From Burkholderiaceae bacterium 16 (lineage in GTDB: Bacteria; Pseudomonadota; Gammaproteobacteria; Burkholderiales; Burkholderiaceae): 52,462 nucleotides of DNA. The stretch spans positions 1 through 52,462 of the forward strand of contig JYOD01000104.1 of assembly GCA_000955785.1 (NCBI GenBank). Direction: 5' to 3'. Below are positions 35,799 to 45,727 of the stretch, in pieces. The notes below the pieces were generated by a model. That model was not told the origin of the DNA. It ran no database searches and worked only from the letters and a program-made list of their open reading frames with translations. Position 1 is the first letter of the stretch, and each line of letters begins with the position of its first letter. The position numbers and the translations under genes are program-made.

Positions 35799-36901
35799 GA
35801 TTTTTTCTCTTCGGTATGCTGGATAGAATTGCCGACGTCCTGCCCTTGCAGGCGTTTTTCGAGCTGGATCACGCGCTCGCGCAATTTGCTCAGCCCTCGC
35901 AAGGTGGCCGCGGTGCGTTCCCAGTCGCCATGCGGCTGGACCGGGAACACGCTGGTGAAATGACCGCCGGACTTGGTAATGGATTTAGTGATCGACGTGC
36001 CACCGGAAACCGTGGTGCGGTCGGCAATGTTCAGGTGGCCGGCAAAGTTGGCCGAGCCCCCGATGACGCAGAAGCGGCCGACCTTGGTACTGCCGGCAAT
36101 CGCCGCGCAGCCCGCGATCACAGTATGCGCGCCCACGCGCACGTTATGCGCGATCTGCACCTGGTTGTCGAGCTTGCAGCCGTCCTCGATGACCGTATCG
36201 GCCATGGCGCCGCGATCGATCGCGGTATTGGCACCCACCTCGACATCGTTACCTAACACCGCGCGGCCGGTCTGGGGAATTTTGACGTATTCCACGCCGC
36301 CCGGGCCGATGTCCGGGGCGAAGCCAAAGCCATCGGCGCCCAACACCACCCCGCTGTGCAGTATGCATCGCATGCCCACCACGCATTGATGATAGATCGA
36401 GACATTGGCGTAGATCAGCGTGTCGTCGCCAATCTGAGCCCCGGCGCCGACAAAGCCGTTGGCCAGGATGCGCACCCGTTCGCCGAGCCGTGCCCCACTC
36501 TCGATCACCACATTGGGCCCGATAAAGCAGGAAGCCGGCACCACGGCATCCGGCGCCACGCTGGCGCGCGGGTCGATGCCGGTACGGTGGTCGGGATTGG
36601 CACGGCGCTCGAAGCCCTGCGCGATACGTGCAAAGCACACGTAGGGATTGCGCGCGACCAGCCAGTTGCGGCCGTCGGCCTGGCCTTCAGCCCGGATGCG
36701 CTCAAGGTCGGCCGCGGACACGATCACGGCGCCGGCGCCGGACGCCAGCGCCTGTGGCAGGTACAGGGGGTTGGAGAGGAACGAGAGCTGGTCGGAGCCG
36801 GCCTGGTCGAGCGGCGCGAGGCTGCGCACGGCGAGGTCGGGATCACCCACAACCTGCGCGCCGGTATCGGTGGCGAGCTGACCCAGTGTGGGTGTTTGCA
36901 T
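35795..36901 (-). CDS. lpxD: UDP-3-O-acylglucosamine N-acyltransferase
   Basis: 368 residues. It adds the second hydroxyacyl chain in lipid A synthesis. The N-terminal uridine-binding domain has 'LSFLSNPLYLPQALASGAGA'. The hexapeptide beta helix has 'GANTAIDRGAMADTVIEDG' and catalytic His in 'VQIAHNVRVGAHTVIAGCAA'. The C-terminal helix ('LSKLRERVIQLEKRLQGQDV') is a short coiled coil that binds ACP. It sits between skp and fabZ. Confidence 0.96.
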   Translation of the reverse strand: MQTPTLGQLATDTGAQVVGDPDLAVRSLAPLDQAGSDQLSFLSNPLYLPQALASGAGAVIVSAADLERIRAEGQADGRNWLVARNPYVCFARIAQGFERRANPDHRTGIDPRASVAPDAVVPASCFIGPNVVIESGARLGERVRILANGFVGAGAQIGDDTLIYANVSIYHQCVVGMRCILHSGVVLGADGFGFAPDIGPGGVEYVKIPQTGRAVLGNDVEVGANTAIDRGAMADTVIEDGCKLDNQVQIAHNVRVGAHTVIAGCAAIAGSTKVGRFCVIGGSANFAGHLNIADRTTVSGGTSITKSITKSGGHFTSVFPVQPHGDWERTAATLRGLSKLRERVIQLEKRLQGQDVGNSIQHTEEKKS

Positions 36902-36936
36902 GGCAGGACTTCCTTGGACGGTGAAAACAGGCAGGC

Positions 36937-37464
36937 TTACTTGCTGCCGGCGTTCAGCGCTTTCATCACATCGTCGGTGATGTCGATGCGAGGATTGACA
37001 TAGACGGCTTCCTGCACGATCAGGTCGTACTTGCGCTGTTCTGCAAGCTGGCGGATCACGCGGTTGGCGCGCTCGAGCACCTGGGCCAGTTCCTCATTGC
37101 GGCGCTGGTTCAGGTCCTCGCGGAATTCGCGTTGCTTGCGCTGGAATTCGCGGTCGAGATCGGCGACTTCGCGCTGACGGCGCTGGCGGTCGGCGTCAGC
37201 CAGCACGGCAGTGTCCTTGTCGAGCTTGTCGGCCATGCCCTTGATCTTCTGGGCCATGTCCTGCAACTCGCGGTCGCGCTTGGAGAATTCCTGTTCCAGC
37301 TTGACCTGGGCCTGCTTGGCAGGCACCGAGTCACGCAGGATGCGCTCGGAATTCACCGCGGCAATGCGTGCTTCCTGCGCCATGGCGGGCGCGGCAGCCA
37401 GCAGTGCGCCAGCCGTCAGCACGGCGGCCGTCAGGCTCTTGATCAGTGGGAATGTTGTTTTCAT
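36937..37464 (-). CDS. skp: Periplasmic chaperone Skp/OmpH
   Basis: 175 residues from the ATG at 37464, since GAGGAA lies 8 bases upstream; a TTG at 37479 opens the frame but overlaps that ribosome site. The signal peptide runs to 'AAAPAMAQ'. The mature chaperone has 'EARIAAVNSERILRDSVPAK', long coiled-coil arms rich in Arg/Gln/Glu ('ELQDMAQKIKGMADKLDKDT') and the C-terminal beta strand 'VQEAVYVNPRIDITDDVMKA'. It trimerises and carries unfolded outer-membrane proteins to BamA, whose gene is 36 bases upstream. Confidence 0.95.
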   Translation of the reverse strand: MKTTFPLIKSLTAAVLTAGALLAAAPAMAQEARIAAVNSERILRDSVPAKQAQVKLEQEFSKRDRELQDMAQKIKGMADKLDKDTAVLADADRQRRQREVADLDREFQRKQREFREDLNQRRNEELAQVLERANRVIRQLAEQRKYDLIVQEAVYVNPRIDITDDVMKALNAGSK

Positions 37465-37500
37465 GAATACGTTCCTCAATCTTCTATTCTCTATTCTCGC

Positions 37501-39834
37501 TCAGAACGCGGTACCGATCTGGAACTGGAAGCGCTGTACCTTGTCGGTCTCGTCCTTCTTCAGCGGGAAGCCCACGCTGATCTTGAGCGGACCGATCGGC
37601 GACAGCCACGACATGCCCACACCCGTCGAATACTTCAGCTGGCTGAACAACAGCGGCGTGCCTTCCTGGTACACGTTACCAAAGTCGAAGAAGGTGAACA
37701 GGCGCAGCGTCCGGTCCACGCCCGAACCCGGCAGCGGGAAGATGAACTCGACGTTACCAATCATCTTGGAGGCGCCGCCAGTCGGGTTGCCGTTCTGGTC
37801 CTTCGGGCCCAGCGTGCTGGTCTGGTAGCCGCGAACCGAGCCGATACCGCCGGCGTAGAAGTTCTTGAACACCGGGAACGGCGTGTTGCCGTAGCCATGA
37901 CCGTAAGCCACTTCACCGTTGAAAGCCATCGTGAAGGCCTTCGACAGCGGATAGAAATACTGCTGCTGGATACTGGCGCGATAGTACTGCGTATCGCCAC
38001 CGGGCACGCCCACCTCAAGGTTGGCCTGCGTGTAGGGTCCCTTGGTCGGAACCAGCGCGCTGTCGCGCCGGTCGCGGGCCCAGCCGATCGTGAACGGGAA
38101 GTTGTTGATCGGGTCGCCGCTGTTTTTGCCGATCTTCGTCAGCCACTGGGTGTATTGGATCGGCGTGTTCACCGAGGTGTAGACCTGGCTGCGCTCGTAG
38201 CCGATACCGAAGAACACCGTATCGACTTCCGAGAACGGCACGCCGAACTTGAAGCCACCGCCCATCGACACGATCTTGTAGTCCTGGTCGCCGGTGTAGT
38301 ACAGCGGCCGCGACGTACGATAGTAAACATCGGTCGAGCGGCTGATGCCGTCGACCGTGAAGTACGGATCGTACTGCGTCAGCGAGATGGTGCGGAAGGA
38401 CTTCGCGGTGTTGACGTCCAGGCCCAGGCTGGTACCCGAACCGAACACGTTGTCCTGGCGCAGGCCGGCCTGCAGCACCAGCTTGTCCGTGGAGGAGAAC
38501 CCCAGGCCCAGGCTGATCTGCCCGGTCGGCTTCTCGGTCACGTTGACGTTCACATCGACCTGGTCGGGCGCGCCTGGCACGTCCTCGGTGGTGATGTTGG
38601 TATCGGTGAAGTAGCCGGTACGGTTGATACGCGCCTGCGACTGGGTCAGCTTTTCGCTGTCGAACCACGAGCTTTCCATCTGGCGCATTTCGCGCCGCAC
38701 CACTTCATCGCGGGTCTTGCTGTTGCCCACCACGTTGACGCGGCGCACATAGACGCGGCGGCCCGGATCGACCATCAGGGTCAGCGCGACCTCGCGCTTT
38801 TCCTTGTCGATCTGCGGCTGCGGATTGATGGTGGTGAACGCGTAGCCGTAGGTGCCCAGCAGGTCGGTAATGGCCTTGGTGCTCTGGGTCAGCTTCTCGG
38901 ACGAAAAGACCTCGCCCTTCTGCAGCTTGAGCAGCTTTTCCATCTCGGCCTGCTTGCCGAGCAGTTCGCCCGCCAGGCGGATGTCCGACACCTTGTACTG
39001 GTCGCCTTCCTTGATGTTCAGCGTCAGGAAGATGTCCTTCTTGTCCGGCGTGATCGACACCTGGGTCGATTCGATGGCGAACTCGAGGTAGCCGCGGTTC
39101 AGGTAATACGAACGCAGCGATTCCAGGTCGGCAGTGAGCTTCTGCTTGGAATACAGGTCGTTCTTGGTGTACCAGGACAGCCAGTTCGGGGTCGACAGCT
39201 GCATTTCGTCGCGCAGCGTGCTTTCCTTGAAGGCCTTGTTGCCGACGATATTGATCTGGCGGATCTTGGCCACCGGGCCTTCGTCGACATTGAACACCAC
39301 CGACACGCGATTGCGGTCGACCGGGGTGATCGTGGTCTGGACGTCGGCGGCATAGTAGCCGCGCGCCACGTACTGGCGCTTGAGTTCCTGCTCTGCCTTG
39401 TCGATCAGGGCCTTGTCGTAATACCGGGCTTCGGCCACGCCCACCGCGCGCAACGAGCGACGCAGGGTGTCCTTGTCGAATTCCTTGATGCCGACGAATT
39501 CGAGCTGGGAAATAGCGGGACGTTCTTCCACCTGGACCACCAGCACGCCGTCCTCTGAACGGATCTGGACGTCCTTGAAGAAACCGGTGTTATACAGGGC
39601 ACGAATGGCGTCCGCGCCCTTGTCGTCGCTGAAGGTCTCGCCGACCTTGACCGGCAGGTAGCCGAACACCGTACCCGGCTCGACCCGCTGCAGGCCCTCG
39701 ACACGAATGTCCTTGACGACGAATGGCTCCGCGGCCCAACTCACTGGGGTCCAGGCCGCGATGATGGCACTCGCCAGCACGCCCAGCGAGATGCGCTTAT
39801 GTCTGATCAATCTTGATCCCCTCTTTGATTCCAT
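37501..39834 (-). CDS. bamA: Outer-membrane protein assembly factor BamA
   Basis: 777 residues. The signal peptide ends 'WTPVSWAAEP'. Five POTRA domains follow (residues about 35-430), beginning 'FVVKDIRVEGLQRVEPGTVF'. The C-terminal 16-strand barrel contains the conserved loop-6 motif in 'GGIGSVRGYQTSTLGP' and ends in Phe ('VQRFQFQIGTAF'), the usual insertion signal. It folds and inserts beta-barrel proteins with the Bam lipoproteins, which are not encoded here. It lies between rseP and skp, a conserved order. Confidence 0.97.
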   Translation of the reverse strand: MESKRGSRLIRHKRISLGVLASAIIAAWTPVSWAAEPFVVKDIRVEGLQRVEPGTVFGYLPVKVGETFSDDKGADAIRALYNTGFFKDVQIRSEDGVLVVQVEERPAISQLEFVGIKEFDKDTLRRSLRAVGVAEARYYDKALIDKAEQELKRQYVARGYYAADVQTTITPVDRNRVSVVFNVDEGPVAKIRQINIVGNKAFKESTLRDEMQLSTPNWLSWYTKNDLYSKQKLTADLESLRSYYLNRGYLEFAIESTQVSITPDKKDIFLTLNIKEGDQYKVSDIRLAGELLGKQAEMEKLLKLQKGEVFSSEKLTQSTKAITDLLGTYGYAFTTINPQPQIDKEKREVALTLMVDPGRRVYVRRVNVVGNSKTRDEVVRREMRQMESSWFDSEKLTQSQARINRTGYFTDTNITTEDVPGAPDQVDVNVNVTEKPTGQISLGLGFSSTDKLVLQAGLRQDNVFGSGTSLGLDVNTAKSFRTISLTQYDPYFTVDGISRSTDVYYRTSRPLYYTGDQDYKIVSMGGGFKFGVPFSEVDTVFFGIGYERSQVYTSVNTPIQYTQWLTKIGKNSGDPINNFPFTIGWARDRRDSALVPTKGPYTQANLEVGVPGGDTQYYRASIQQQYFYPLSKAFTMAFNGEVAYGHGYGNTPFPVFKNFYAGGIGSVRGYQTSTLGPKDQNGNPTGGASKMIGNVEFIFPLPGSGVDRTLRLFTFFDFGNVYQEGTPLLFSQLKYSTGVGMSWLSPIGPLKISVGFPLKKDETDKVQRFQFQIGTAF

Positions 39835-39932
39835 GCAGGATTGGGCTCCGATGCTTCACGGGGCTGCGCCTTGGCTCAGCATCCGGCGCGTGGTGCCAGT
39901 GACACCGACACGCCGCTGCCGGCAACCCACGT

Positions 39933-41324
39933 CTAGCCGCGCGCAAGAAACAGCCGGCTGACGTCGTTGAACAAGGCGAGCGAAGTCAGGAGCAAGACGC
40001 AGGCGATGCCGACCTTCTGCAGCACAGCCTGCCAATGGTCTGGTACGGGCCTGCCAGTCAAAAATTCAACGCAATAATACAGCAAATGACCCCCATCCAA
40101 TACCGGAATAGGTAACAAATTCAATACACCGAGGCTAACACTGACCAACGCCAGGAAGCCGACAAAGGGCTGCCATCCGAGGTGGGCGGCACGCCCGGCG
40201 TAGTCCGCCACGGTCAGCGGCCCGCTCAGGTTTTGCAGCGACGCCTGCCCCACCAGCATCTTGCCAAGCAGCTTGAGCGAGAGCGCGCTGGTACTCCACA
40301 CCTGCCCGATGGAGCGCGTCAGCGCTTCGACCGGCTGGTAGCGCACGGTTTCCATCTCGACCGCCTGGCTCAGCGCGGCACCCAGCTTGCCGGTGCCGGC
40401 CGCGGGCGCGCTGGCACCCTCGGTGGCTGGCACCGCGTCGAGTTTCACCGGCACGTCCAGGCGCCGTCCGTCGCGCTCGATGCCGAGCGTGACCTCCGCG
40501 CCGGGCCGCGCCCGGACGCCACGGATCAGTTCGCCGGCCTGGGTAAGCGCTTGTCCTTGCCAGGCCACTACGCGGTCGCCCTGGCGCAGGCCGGCGCGTT
40601 GCGCCGCTGAATCCGGCAGGACCTCGGTAATGGTGACCGGACCGCCCTTGAGGGCCAGCCCCAGCGTGGCAAGCGGGTCCTGCTCCGGGTTGCCGCCAGT
40701 ATTCGGCAAGCGCGGCAGTTTCACATCGCGCTCAGCACCGTCGGCCGCGCGCACGTGCAGCACCGCGCTGGCGTCGCCGAATCCCTGCGCGAATATGGCC
40801 ATGCGCAGGTCATTCCAGGAACGCACCTGCTCGGTCTCGCCGTTGGCCTGCAACGCGAGGACGCGATCGCCCTCCCGCAAGCCCGCCTCTGCCGCGGGCG
40901 TGCCTGCGGGCGGCGCCGCGACGATGGGCGCCGCCTCTCGCATGCCGCCGGCAAACAGTACGAAATACAGCACCACCGCCAGGGCAAAATTGGCCAGCGG
41001 CCCGGCCGCGACAATCGCGAAACGCTTGCCTACCGGCTGCCGGTTGAACGCGCGCGGCAAATCCGCCGGATCAATGGGCGCGTCATGCTCCGGATCGCTC
41101 TCGCGCTCGTCGAGCATCTTGACATAGCCCCCGAGCGGAATCGCGGCGATGGTCCATTCGGTGCGATCGCGCCCCTTGGACACCCAGCGCAACAGCGGCC
41201 GGCCGAAGCCGATCGAGAAACGCAACACCTTGACTCCGCACAGGCGCGCGGCCAGGTAGTGCCCCATCTCATGAAAATAGATCAGGATGCACAGGGCAGC
41301 GACGAAAGCGATTACGGTTTGCAT
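39933..41324 (-). CDS. rseP: Site-2 intramembrane zinc metalloprotease RseP
   Basis: 463 residues. The first transmembrane helix carries the zinc motif in 'ILIYFHEMGHYLAARLCGVK' (HExxH). The last zinc ligand is in 'NLLPIPVLDGGHLLYY'. Two PDZ domains lie in the periplasmic part around residues 130-300 ('EAGLREGDRVLALQANGETE', 'RAGLRQGDRVVAWQGQALTQ'). It cuts RseA-type anti-sigma factors to release the envelope stress sigma factor and also clears signal peptides. It sits between dxr and bamA. Confidence 0.95.
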   Translation of the reverse strand: MQTVIAFVAALCILIYFHEMGHYLAARLCGVKVLRFSIGFGRPLLRWVSKGRDRTEWTIAAIPLGGYVKMLDERESDPEHDAPIDPADLPRAFNRQPVGKRFAIVAAGPLANFALAVVLYFVLFAGGMREAAPIVAAPPAGTPAAEAGLREGDRVLALQANGETEQVRSWNDLRMAIFAQGFGDASAVLHVRAADGAERDVKLPRLPNTGGNPEQDPLATLGLALKGGPVTITEVLPDSAAQRAGLRQGDRVVAWQGQALTQAGELIRGVRARPGAEVTLGIERDGRRLDVPVKLDAVPATEGASAPAAGTGKLGAALSQAVEMETVRYQPVEALTRSIGQVWSTSALSLKLLGKMLVGQASLQNLSGPLTVADYAGRAAHLGWQPFVGFLALVSVSLGVLNLLPIPVLDGGHLLYYCVEFLTGRPVPDHWQAVLQKVGIACVLLLTSLALFNDVSRLFLARG

Positions 41325-41462
41325 GGCTGGCAGCTTGTCGTCAGGGGCTTACCGCCCCGATGGCACAAAGGACACACCGGGCGTCAGGCCCGGCAACCGG
41401 CGGTCCGGCATTTGCCGGAACACCGCTATTGTCGCCGATCCCGGCATCGCCCCCCGCCGGCT

Positions 41463-42641
41463 TCAGCACGAGCCAGCGCTATCCAGCAAGGCACCGGCGC
41501 GGCGGCGCGCCTCGCGGTCGGCGTCCAGCACGCCCTCCAGGGTGTCGGCGCTGCCTTGCGTGGCCTGCTCCAGCACATCGCCCACAATGCGCGCGATGTC
41601 GGTGAACCGCATCCGGCCTTGCAGGAACGCATCGACCGCGACCTCGTTGGCCGCGTTCAGGATCACCGGGGCGACCCCGCCCGCGCGCAGGGCGTCGAAC
41701 GCCAGGCCGAGGCAGGGAAAGCGCACGAGGTCCGGGGTTTCGAAGGTGAGCGCGCCGGCGCGGGTGAGATCCAGCGGAGAAACGCCAGCGTGCATGCGCT
41801 CGGGATACGCCAGCCCGTAGGCGATCGGCGTGCGCATATCGGGGTTGCCGAGCTGGGCCAGCACCGAACCGTCGGCGTAGGACACCATGGAATGCACGAT
41901 GCTCTGCGGGTGGATCAGGACTTCGATGCGCTCGGCGGGCGCGGCGAACAGCCAGTGCGCCTCGATCACCTCCAGCCCCTTGTTCATCATGGTGGCGGAG
42001 TCCACCGAGATCTTGCGGCCCATCACCCAGTTAGGGTGGGCGCAGGCCTCGTCGGGCGAGATATCGCGCAGCGTGGCCGGGTCGCGGGTCCTGAAGGGCC
42101 CGCCGGATGCGGTCAGCACGATCTTGGACACACCCGCGCGGAAACGCGGATCGTCCGCCGGCAGGCATTGGAAGATGGCATTGTGCTCGCTGTCGATCGG
42201 CAGCAGCGTGGCACCATGCTCACGTACGGCATCCATGAAGAGCCGGCCCGACATCACCAGCGCTTCCTTGTTGGCCAGCAGCACGCGCTTGCCGGCCCGC
42301 GCCGCGGCGAGCGTGGGGCGCAGCCCGGCAGCGCCGACGATGGCGGCCATCACCGAATCGACCGCCGGATCCACCGCTACCGCTTCCAGTGCCGCCTCGC
42401 CGTAGCCAACCTCGGTCTTGACGCCATCGGCCCGCAGCAGCGCTTCCAGCTCGCCAGCGGCCTGCGCGGTGCCAACCACGGCATGGGCCGGGCGGAACTC
42501 GCGGCACAGGGCGGCCAGCTTGTCGACCTGCCGGTGCGCCGTCAGCGCATGCACGGCATAGCGCTCGGGGTGGCGCTTGACCACATCAAGCGTGCTGTCC
42601 CCGATCGAGCCAGTGGCACCCAGTACGGTAATACGACGCAT
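41463..42641 (-). CDS. dxr: 1-deoxy-D-xylulose-5-phosphate reductoisomerase
   Basis: 392 residues. It is the second step of the MEP isoprenoid pathway, making 2-C-methylerythritol 4-phosphate with NADPH. The NADPH site is 'ITVLGATGSIGDSTLDVVK'. Metal/substrate residues lie in 'LLPIDSEHNAIFQCLP' and the later 'NPDMRTPIAYGLAYPERM'. The product feeds undecaprenyl-phosphate synthesis by UppS, encoded two genes upstream. Confidence 0.96.
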   Translation of the reverse strand: MRRITVLGATGSIGDSTLDVVKRHPERYAVHALTAHRQVDKLAALCREFRPAHAVVGTAQAAGELEALLRADGVKTEVGYGEAALEAVAVDPAVDSVMAAIVGAAGLRPTLAAARAGKRVLLANKEALVMSGRLFMDAVREHGATLLPIDSEHNAIFQCLPADDPRFRAGVSKIVLTASGGPFRTRDPATLRDISPDEACAHPNWVMGRKISVDSATMMNKGLEVIEAHWLFAAPAERIEVLIHPQSIVHSMVSYADGSVLAQLGNPDMRTPIAYGLAYPERMHAGVSPLDLTRAGALTFETPDLVRFPCLGLAFDALRAGGVAPVILNAANEVAVDAFLQGRMRFTDIARIVGDVLEQATQGSADTLEGVLDADREARRRAGALLDSAGSC

Positions 42642-42652
42642 ATCAGATCAAC

Positions 42653-43474
42653 TCAAAGATAAATGGCCAGCAACGCGGCCAGCGGGAATACGGGCAGCAG
42701 CGCGTCGATGCGATCGAGCACGCCGCCGTGGCCTGGCAACAGCCTGCTGCTGTCCTTCATGCCGACCTGCCGCTTGAGCAGCGACTCGAAGAGGTCGCCG
42801 ACCACGCTGGCGATCACCAGCAGTGTCGAGAGCAGCGTCACGACGGCCAGGCCGTTATGGCCGGCCATGCGCGAAAACCAGGTTGGCGCAAAAGCCTGGG
42901 TAGCGGCCAGCGACAGGGCAATCGCCAGGACCAGCGCCCAGCCGCCGATGGCGCCTTCCCAGGACTTGCCCGGGCTGATGGTGGGTGCGAGTTTGCGCTT
43001 TCCGATGGCCTTGCCGACGAAATAGGCGCCGATATCGGCCGCCCAGACCAGCACTGCCACCGACAGCAGCACCCCGATGCCCAGCTCGCGCAGGATCAGT
43101 GTGGCCTGGCCGAAGGCCGGCAGCATGAACAAACCGAGAATGGCGCCCAGCAGTGTAAAGGCCGGGGTGGCACGACGCACGCCCCGTGCCAGCAAGACCA
43201 CCGCCACGCCCCAGCAAGCCACGCCGATCTGCAGCAAGAGCGTTAGCGCCTGCCGGCCAGCGGCATCATGCCAGCCAATCAGCGCCACCAGGCAGGCCAG
43301 GGCATAGACATAGGGCCAGGGGCCGCGCAGCCCGATCAGGCGGCCGAACTCCCAGCCCGCCAGGATGACAATCACCGCCACCAGGCCGGCCAGCGCCGAC
43401 GGCGGCGCCAGGAAGAGGATCGGCAGGATCAGCAGCAACAGGCATACGGCGGTGATGACACGGGTAAGGAGCAT
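42653..43474 (-). CDS. cdsA: Phosphatidate cytidylyltransferase
   Basis: 273 residues from the ATG at 43474; the frame to 43675 runs into uppS and is rejected. It makes CDP-diacylglycerol from phosphatidic acid and CTP. About eight transmembrane helices are visible. The family signature is complete: 'TISPGKSWEGAIGG' and near the C-terminus 'KDSSRLLPGHGGVLDRID'. It lies between uppS and dxr. Confidence 0.95.
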   Translation of the reverse strand: MLLTRVITAVCLLLLILPILFLAPPSALAGLVAVIVILAGWEFGRLIGLRGPWPYVYALACLVALIGWHDAAGRQALTLLLQIGVACWGVAVVLLARGVRRATPAFTLLGAILGLFMLPAFGQATLILRELGIGVLLSVAVLVWAADIGAYFVGKAIGKRKLAPTISPGKSWEGAIGGWALVLAIALSLAATQAFAPTWFSRMAGHNGLAVVTLLSTLLVIASVVGDLFESLLKRQVGMKDSSRLLPGHGGVLDRIDALLPVFPLAALLAIYL

Positions 43475-43509
43475 GCGCTGCGGAATTCCGGTGAAAAAAA
43501 GGAAAACGA

Positions 43510-44283
43510 TCAGGCGGTGCCGGAAAGGCCGGGGGGCGCCACCACTTGCGCGCTGGTACGGCCGAAACGGCGCTCGCGCTGCCGGTACGAGGCAAACGCC
43601 TTGTCGAGCTCGGCCGCACCGAAATCCGGCCAGAACACATCGGTGAAATAAAGTTCGGAGTATGCCAGTTGCCACAGCAGGAAATTGCTGATGCGCTGTT
43701 CGCCACCGGTACGGATGAACAAGTCCGGCTCGGGCGCATAGGCCATGGCCAGATGCGGGGCGAGTACGGCTTCGTCGACAGCCTCCGGCTCGAGCATGGG
43801 CGAGCGCGCCAGCATCTTGCGCATCGCCTGCAGCAAGTCCCAGCGGCCGCCATAATTGGCGGCGATGGTCACTGTCAGCCCGGTGTTGCTGGCCGTGCGG
43901 GCCTCGGCATCGGCGATCAGCTTCTGGATGCGCGGGCTGAAGCGGCCCAGGTCGCCAACCACCCTCACCCGGATGTTGTTGGCGTGCATCTTGACCACCT
44001 CGCGGCGCAGCGCGGTCATAAACAGCCGCATCAGGAACGAGACTTCATCGGCCGGGCGGCGCCAGTTCTCGGAACTGAACGCGAACAGGGTCAGGTACTG
44101 CACGCCACGCGCCGCGCAAGCCTCCACCACCGCCCGGACTGCATCCAGGCCACGGCTGTGGCCGGCAACGCGCGGCAGATGCCGCTGGGTCGCCCAACGG
44201 CCGTTGCCATCCATGATGATGGCAACGTGACGGGGCACATAGGTGGATTCGGGGACGCTGAGCGTGGAACTGATGTGATGCAT
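43510..44283 (-). CDS. uppS: Undecaprenyl diphosphate synthase
   Basis: 257 residues from the ATG at 44283. This cis-prenyltransferase extends FPP to C55, the cell-wall lipid carrier. The catalytic Asp is in 'HVAIIMDGNGRWATQRHLP'. Other motifs are 'GHSRGLDAVRAVVEAC', 'LTLFAFSSENWRRPADEV' and 'PDLFIRTGGEQRISNFLLWQ'. It starts 53 bases after the frr stop, and cdsA follows. Confidence 0.96.
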   Translation of the reverse strand: MHHISSTLSVPESTYVPRHVAIIMDGNGRWATQRHLPRVAGHSRGLDAVRAVVEACAARGVQYLTLFAFSSENWRRPADEVSFLMRLFMTALRREVVKMHANNIRVRVVGDLGRFSPRIQKLIADAEARTASNTGLTVTIAANYGGRWDLLQAMRKMLARSPMLEPEAVDEAVLAPHLAMAYAPEPDLFIRTGGEQRISNFLLWQLAYSELYFTDVFWPDFGAAELDKAFASYRQRERRFGRTSAQVVAPPGLSGTA

Positions 44284-44336
44284 GATTGGAAACGGTAGCG
44301 GACACAGCGGCGGCTTGCAAGCCGCCGCACTTTGCG

Positions 44337-44897
44337 TCACACCGTCATGATCTCCTTGTCCTTCTCGGCGACCATCCTGTCGATTTCGGCAACGAACTTG
44401 TCGGTCAGCTTCTGGACGTCGTCCTGGCCGCGGCGCTCGTCATCCTCGGAAATGGACTTGTCCTTGACCAGCTTCTTGAACTGCTCGTTGGCATCGCGGC
44501 GCAGGTTGCGCACGGCGATCTTGGCGCCCTCGGCCTCGCCCTTGACGACCTTGGCGAGTTCCTTGCGGCGCTCTTCGGTCAGCATGGGCATCGGCACGCG
44601 GATGGTTTCACCCATGGTGGACGGGTTCAGGCCGAGATCGGCATCGCGGATAGCCTTCTCGATGGCGCCGACCATCTTCTTTTCCCACGGCTGCACGCTG
44701 ATGGTGCGGGAATCGGCCAGGCCGACGTTGGCCACCTGGCTGATCGGCACCGGCGAACCGTAATAATCCACCTGGACATGGTCAAGCAGACCCGTGTGGG
44801 CACGACCAGTGCGAATCTTGGCCAGGTCGGCCTTGAACGCTTCAATGGTCTTCACCATCTTCTGCTCGGCGCTCTTCTTGATGTCAGCGACGCTCAT
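44337..44897 (-). CDS. frr: Ribosome recycling factor
   Basis: 186 residues from the ATG at 44897, with GGAGG directly upstream; a TTG four codons earlier overlaps that site. It splits post-termination ribosomes with EF-G. Visible parts are 'KKSAEQKMVKTIEAFKADLA', 'IRTGRAHTGLLDHVQVDYYG' and the helical 'RVPMPMLTEERRKELAKVVK'. It follows pyrH, as usual. Confidence 0.97.
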   Translation of the reverse strand: MSVADIKKSAEQKMVKTIEAFKADLAKIRTGRAHTGLLDHVQVDYYGSPVPISQVANVGLADSRTISVQPWEKKMVGAIEKAIRDADLGLNPSTMGETIRVPMPMLTEERRKELAKVVKGEAEGAKIAVRNLRRDANEQFKKLVKDKSISEDDERRGQDDVQKLTDKFVAEIDRMVAEKDKEIMTV

Positions 44898-45016
44898 CTT
44901 TACCTCCAAAAACGGGTAATCATGATCCCGGACGCCGGGATCGAAAATGAATCATTCTACTCTTTGCCGGACCGCATGCCACTCCTGGCGGCCGCGCACC
45001 GGCGGCTGGGCAGCGA

Positions 45017-45727
45017 TCAGACGTGCACCAGCGTACCCTCGTCCTCGCCAAGGATCACGCGCTTGAGCGCACCCGGCTTCACAATCGAGAACACCTTGAT
45101 CGGCAGCTTCTGGTCACGGCAAAGGGCAAATGCCGTGGCATCCATCACCTGCAGGTTGCGCGAGATGGCCTCGTCGAAGGAAATGGTGGTGTAGCGCGTG
45201 GCGCTGGGGTCTTTCTTGGGGTCGGCCGTGTAAACGCCGTCCACCTTGGTTGCCTTGAGCACGATCTCCGCGCCGATTTCCGCGCCGCGCAGGGCTGCCG
45301 CGGTGTCGGTCGTGAAGAAGGGATTGCCGGTGCCGGCGGCGAAGATCACCACCTTGCCCTCTTCCAGCTGGCGGATGGCGCGCGGGCGGATGTAAGGCTC
45401 GACCACCTGGTCCATGCGCAGGGCCGATTGCACACGGCCCACGATGTCGGCGTGGCGCATCGCGTCCTGCAGCGCCAGCGCATTCATCATGGTGGCCAGC
45501 ATGCCCATGTAGTCGGCCGTGGCGCGGTCCATGCCCGCCGCCCCGCCGGCCACGCCGCGGAAGATATTGCCGCCGCCGATCACCACTGCGACCTGGACGC
45601 CGAGCCTGACGATCTCGGCAATATCATTGACCATGGCCTCGATGGTGGAGCGGTTGATGCCGAAGGCATCATCGCCCATCAGGGCCTCGCCGGACAATTT
45701 CAGTAGGACGCGCTTATAGGCTGGCAT
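45017..45727 (-). CDS. pyrH: UMP kinase
   Basis: 236 residues from the ATG at 45727 (GGGGA upstream). It phosphorylates UMP to UDP; bacterial enzymes are hexameric and GTP-activated. Motifs are 'KRVLLKLSGEALMGDDAFGI', 'VAVVIGGGNIFRGVAGGAAG' and 'AAGTGNPFFTTDTAAALRG'. A perfect hairpin lies about 200 bases upstream, between tsf and pyrH. Confidence 0.97.
   Translation of the reverse strand: MPAYKRVLLKLSGEALMGDDAFGINRSTIEAMVNDIAEIVRLGVQVAVVIGGGNIFRGVAGGAAGMDRATADYMGMLATMMNALALQDAMRHADIVGRVQSALRMDQVVEPYIRPRAIRQLEEGKVVIFAAGTGNPFFTTDTAAALRGAEIGAEIVLKATKVDGVYTADPKKDPSATRYTTISFDEAISRNLQVMDATAFALCRDQKLPIKVFSIVKPGALKRVILGEDEGTLVHV

Noticed and set aside
37132..39558. 808-codon plus-strand open frame opposite skp and bamA
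   Set aside because: High GC keeps the antisense frame open. BamA and Skp are unambiguous on the minus strand, and the plus-strand product has no recognisable domain.
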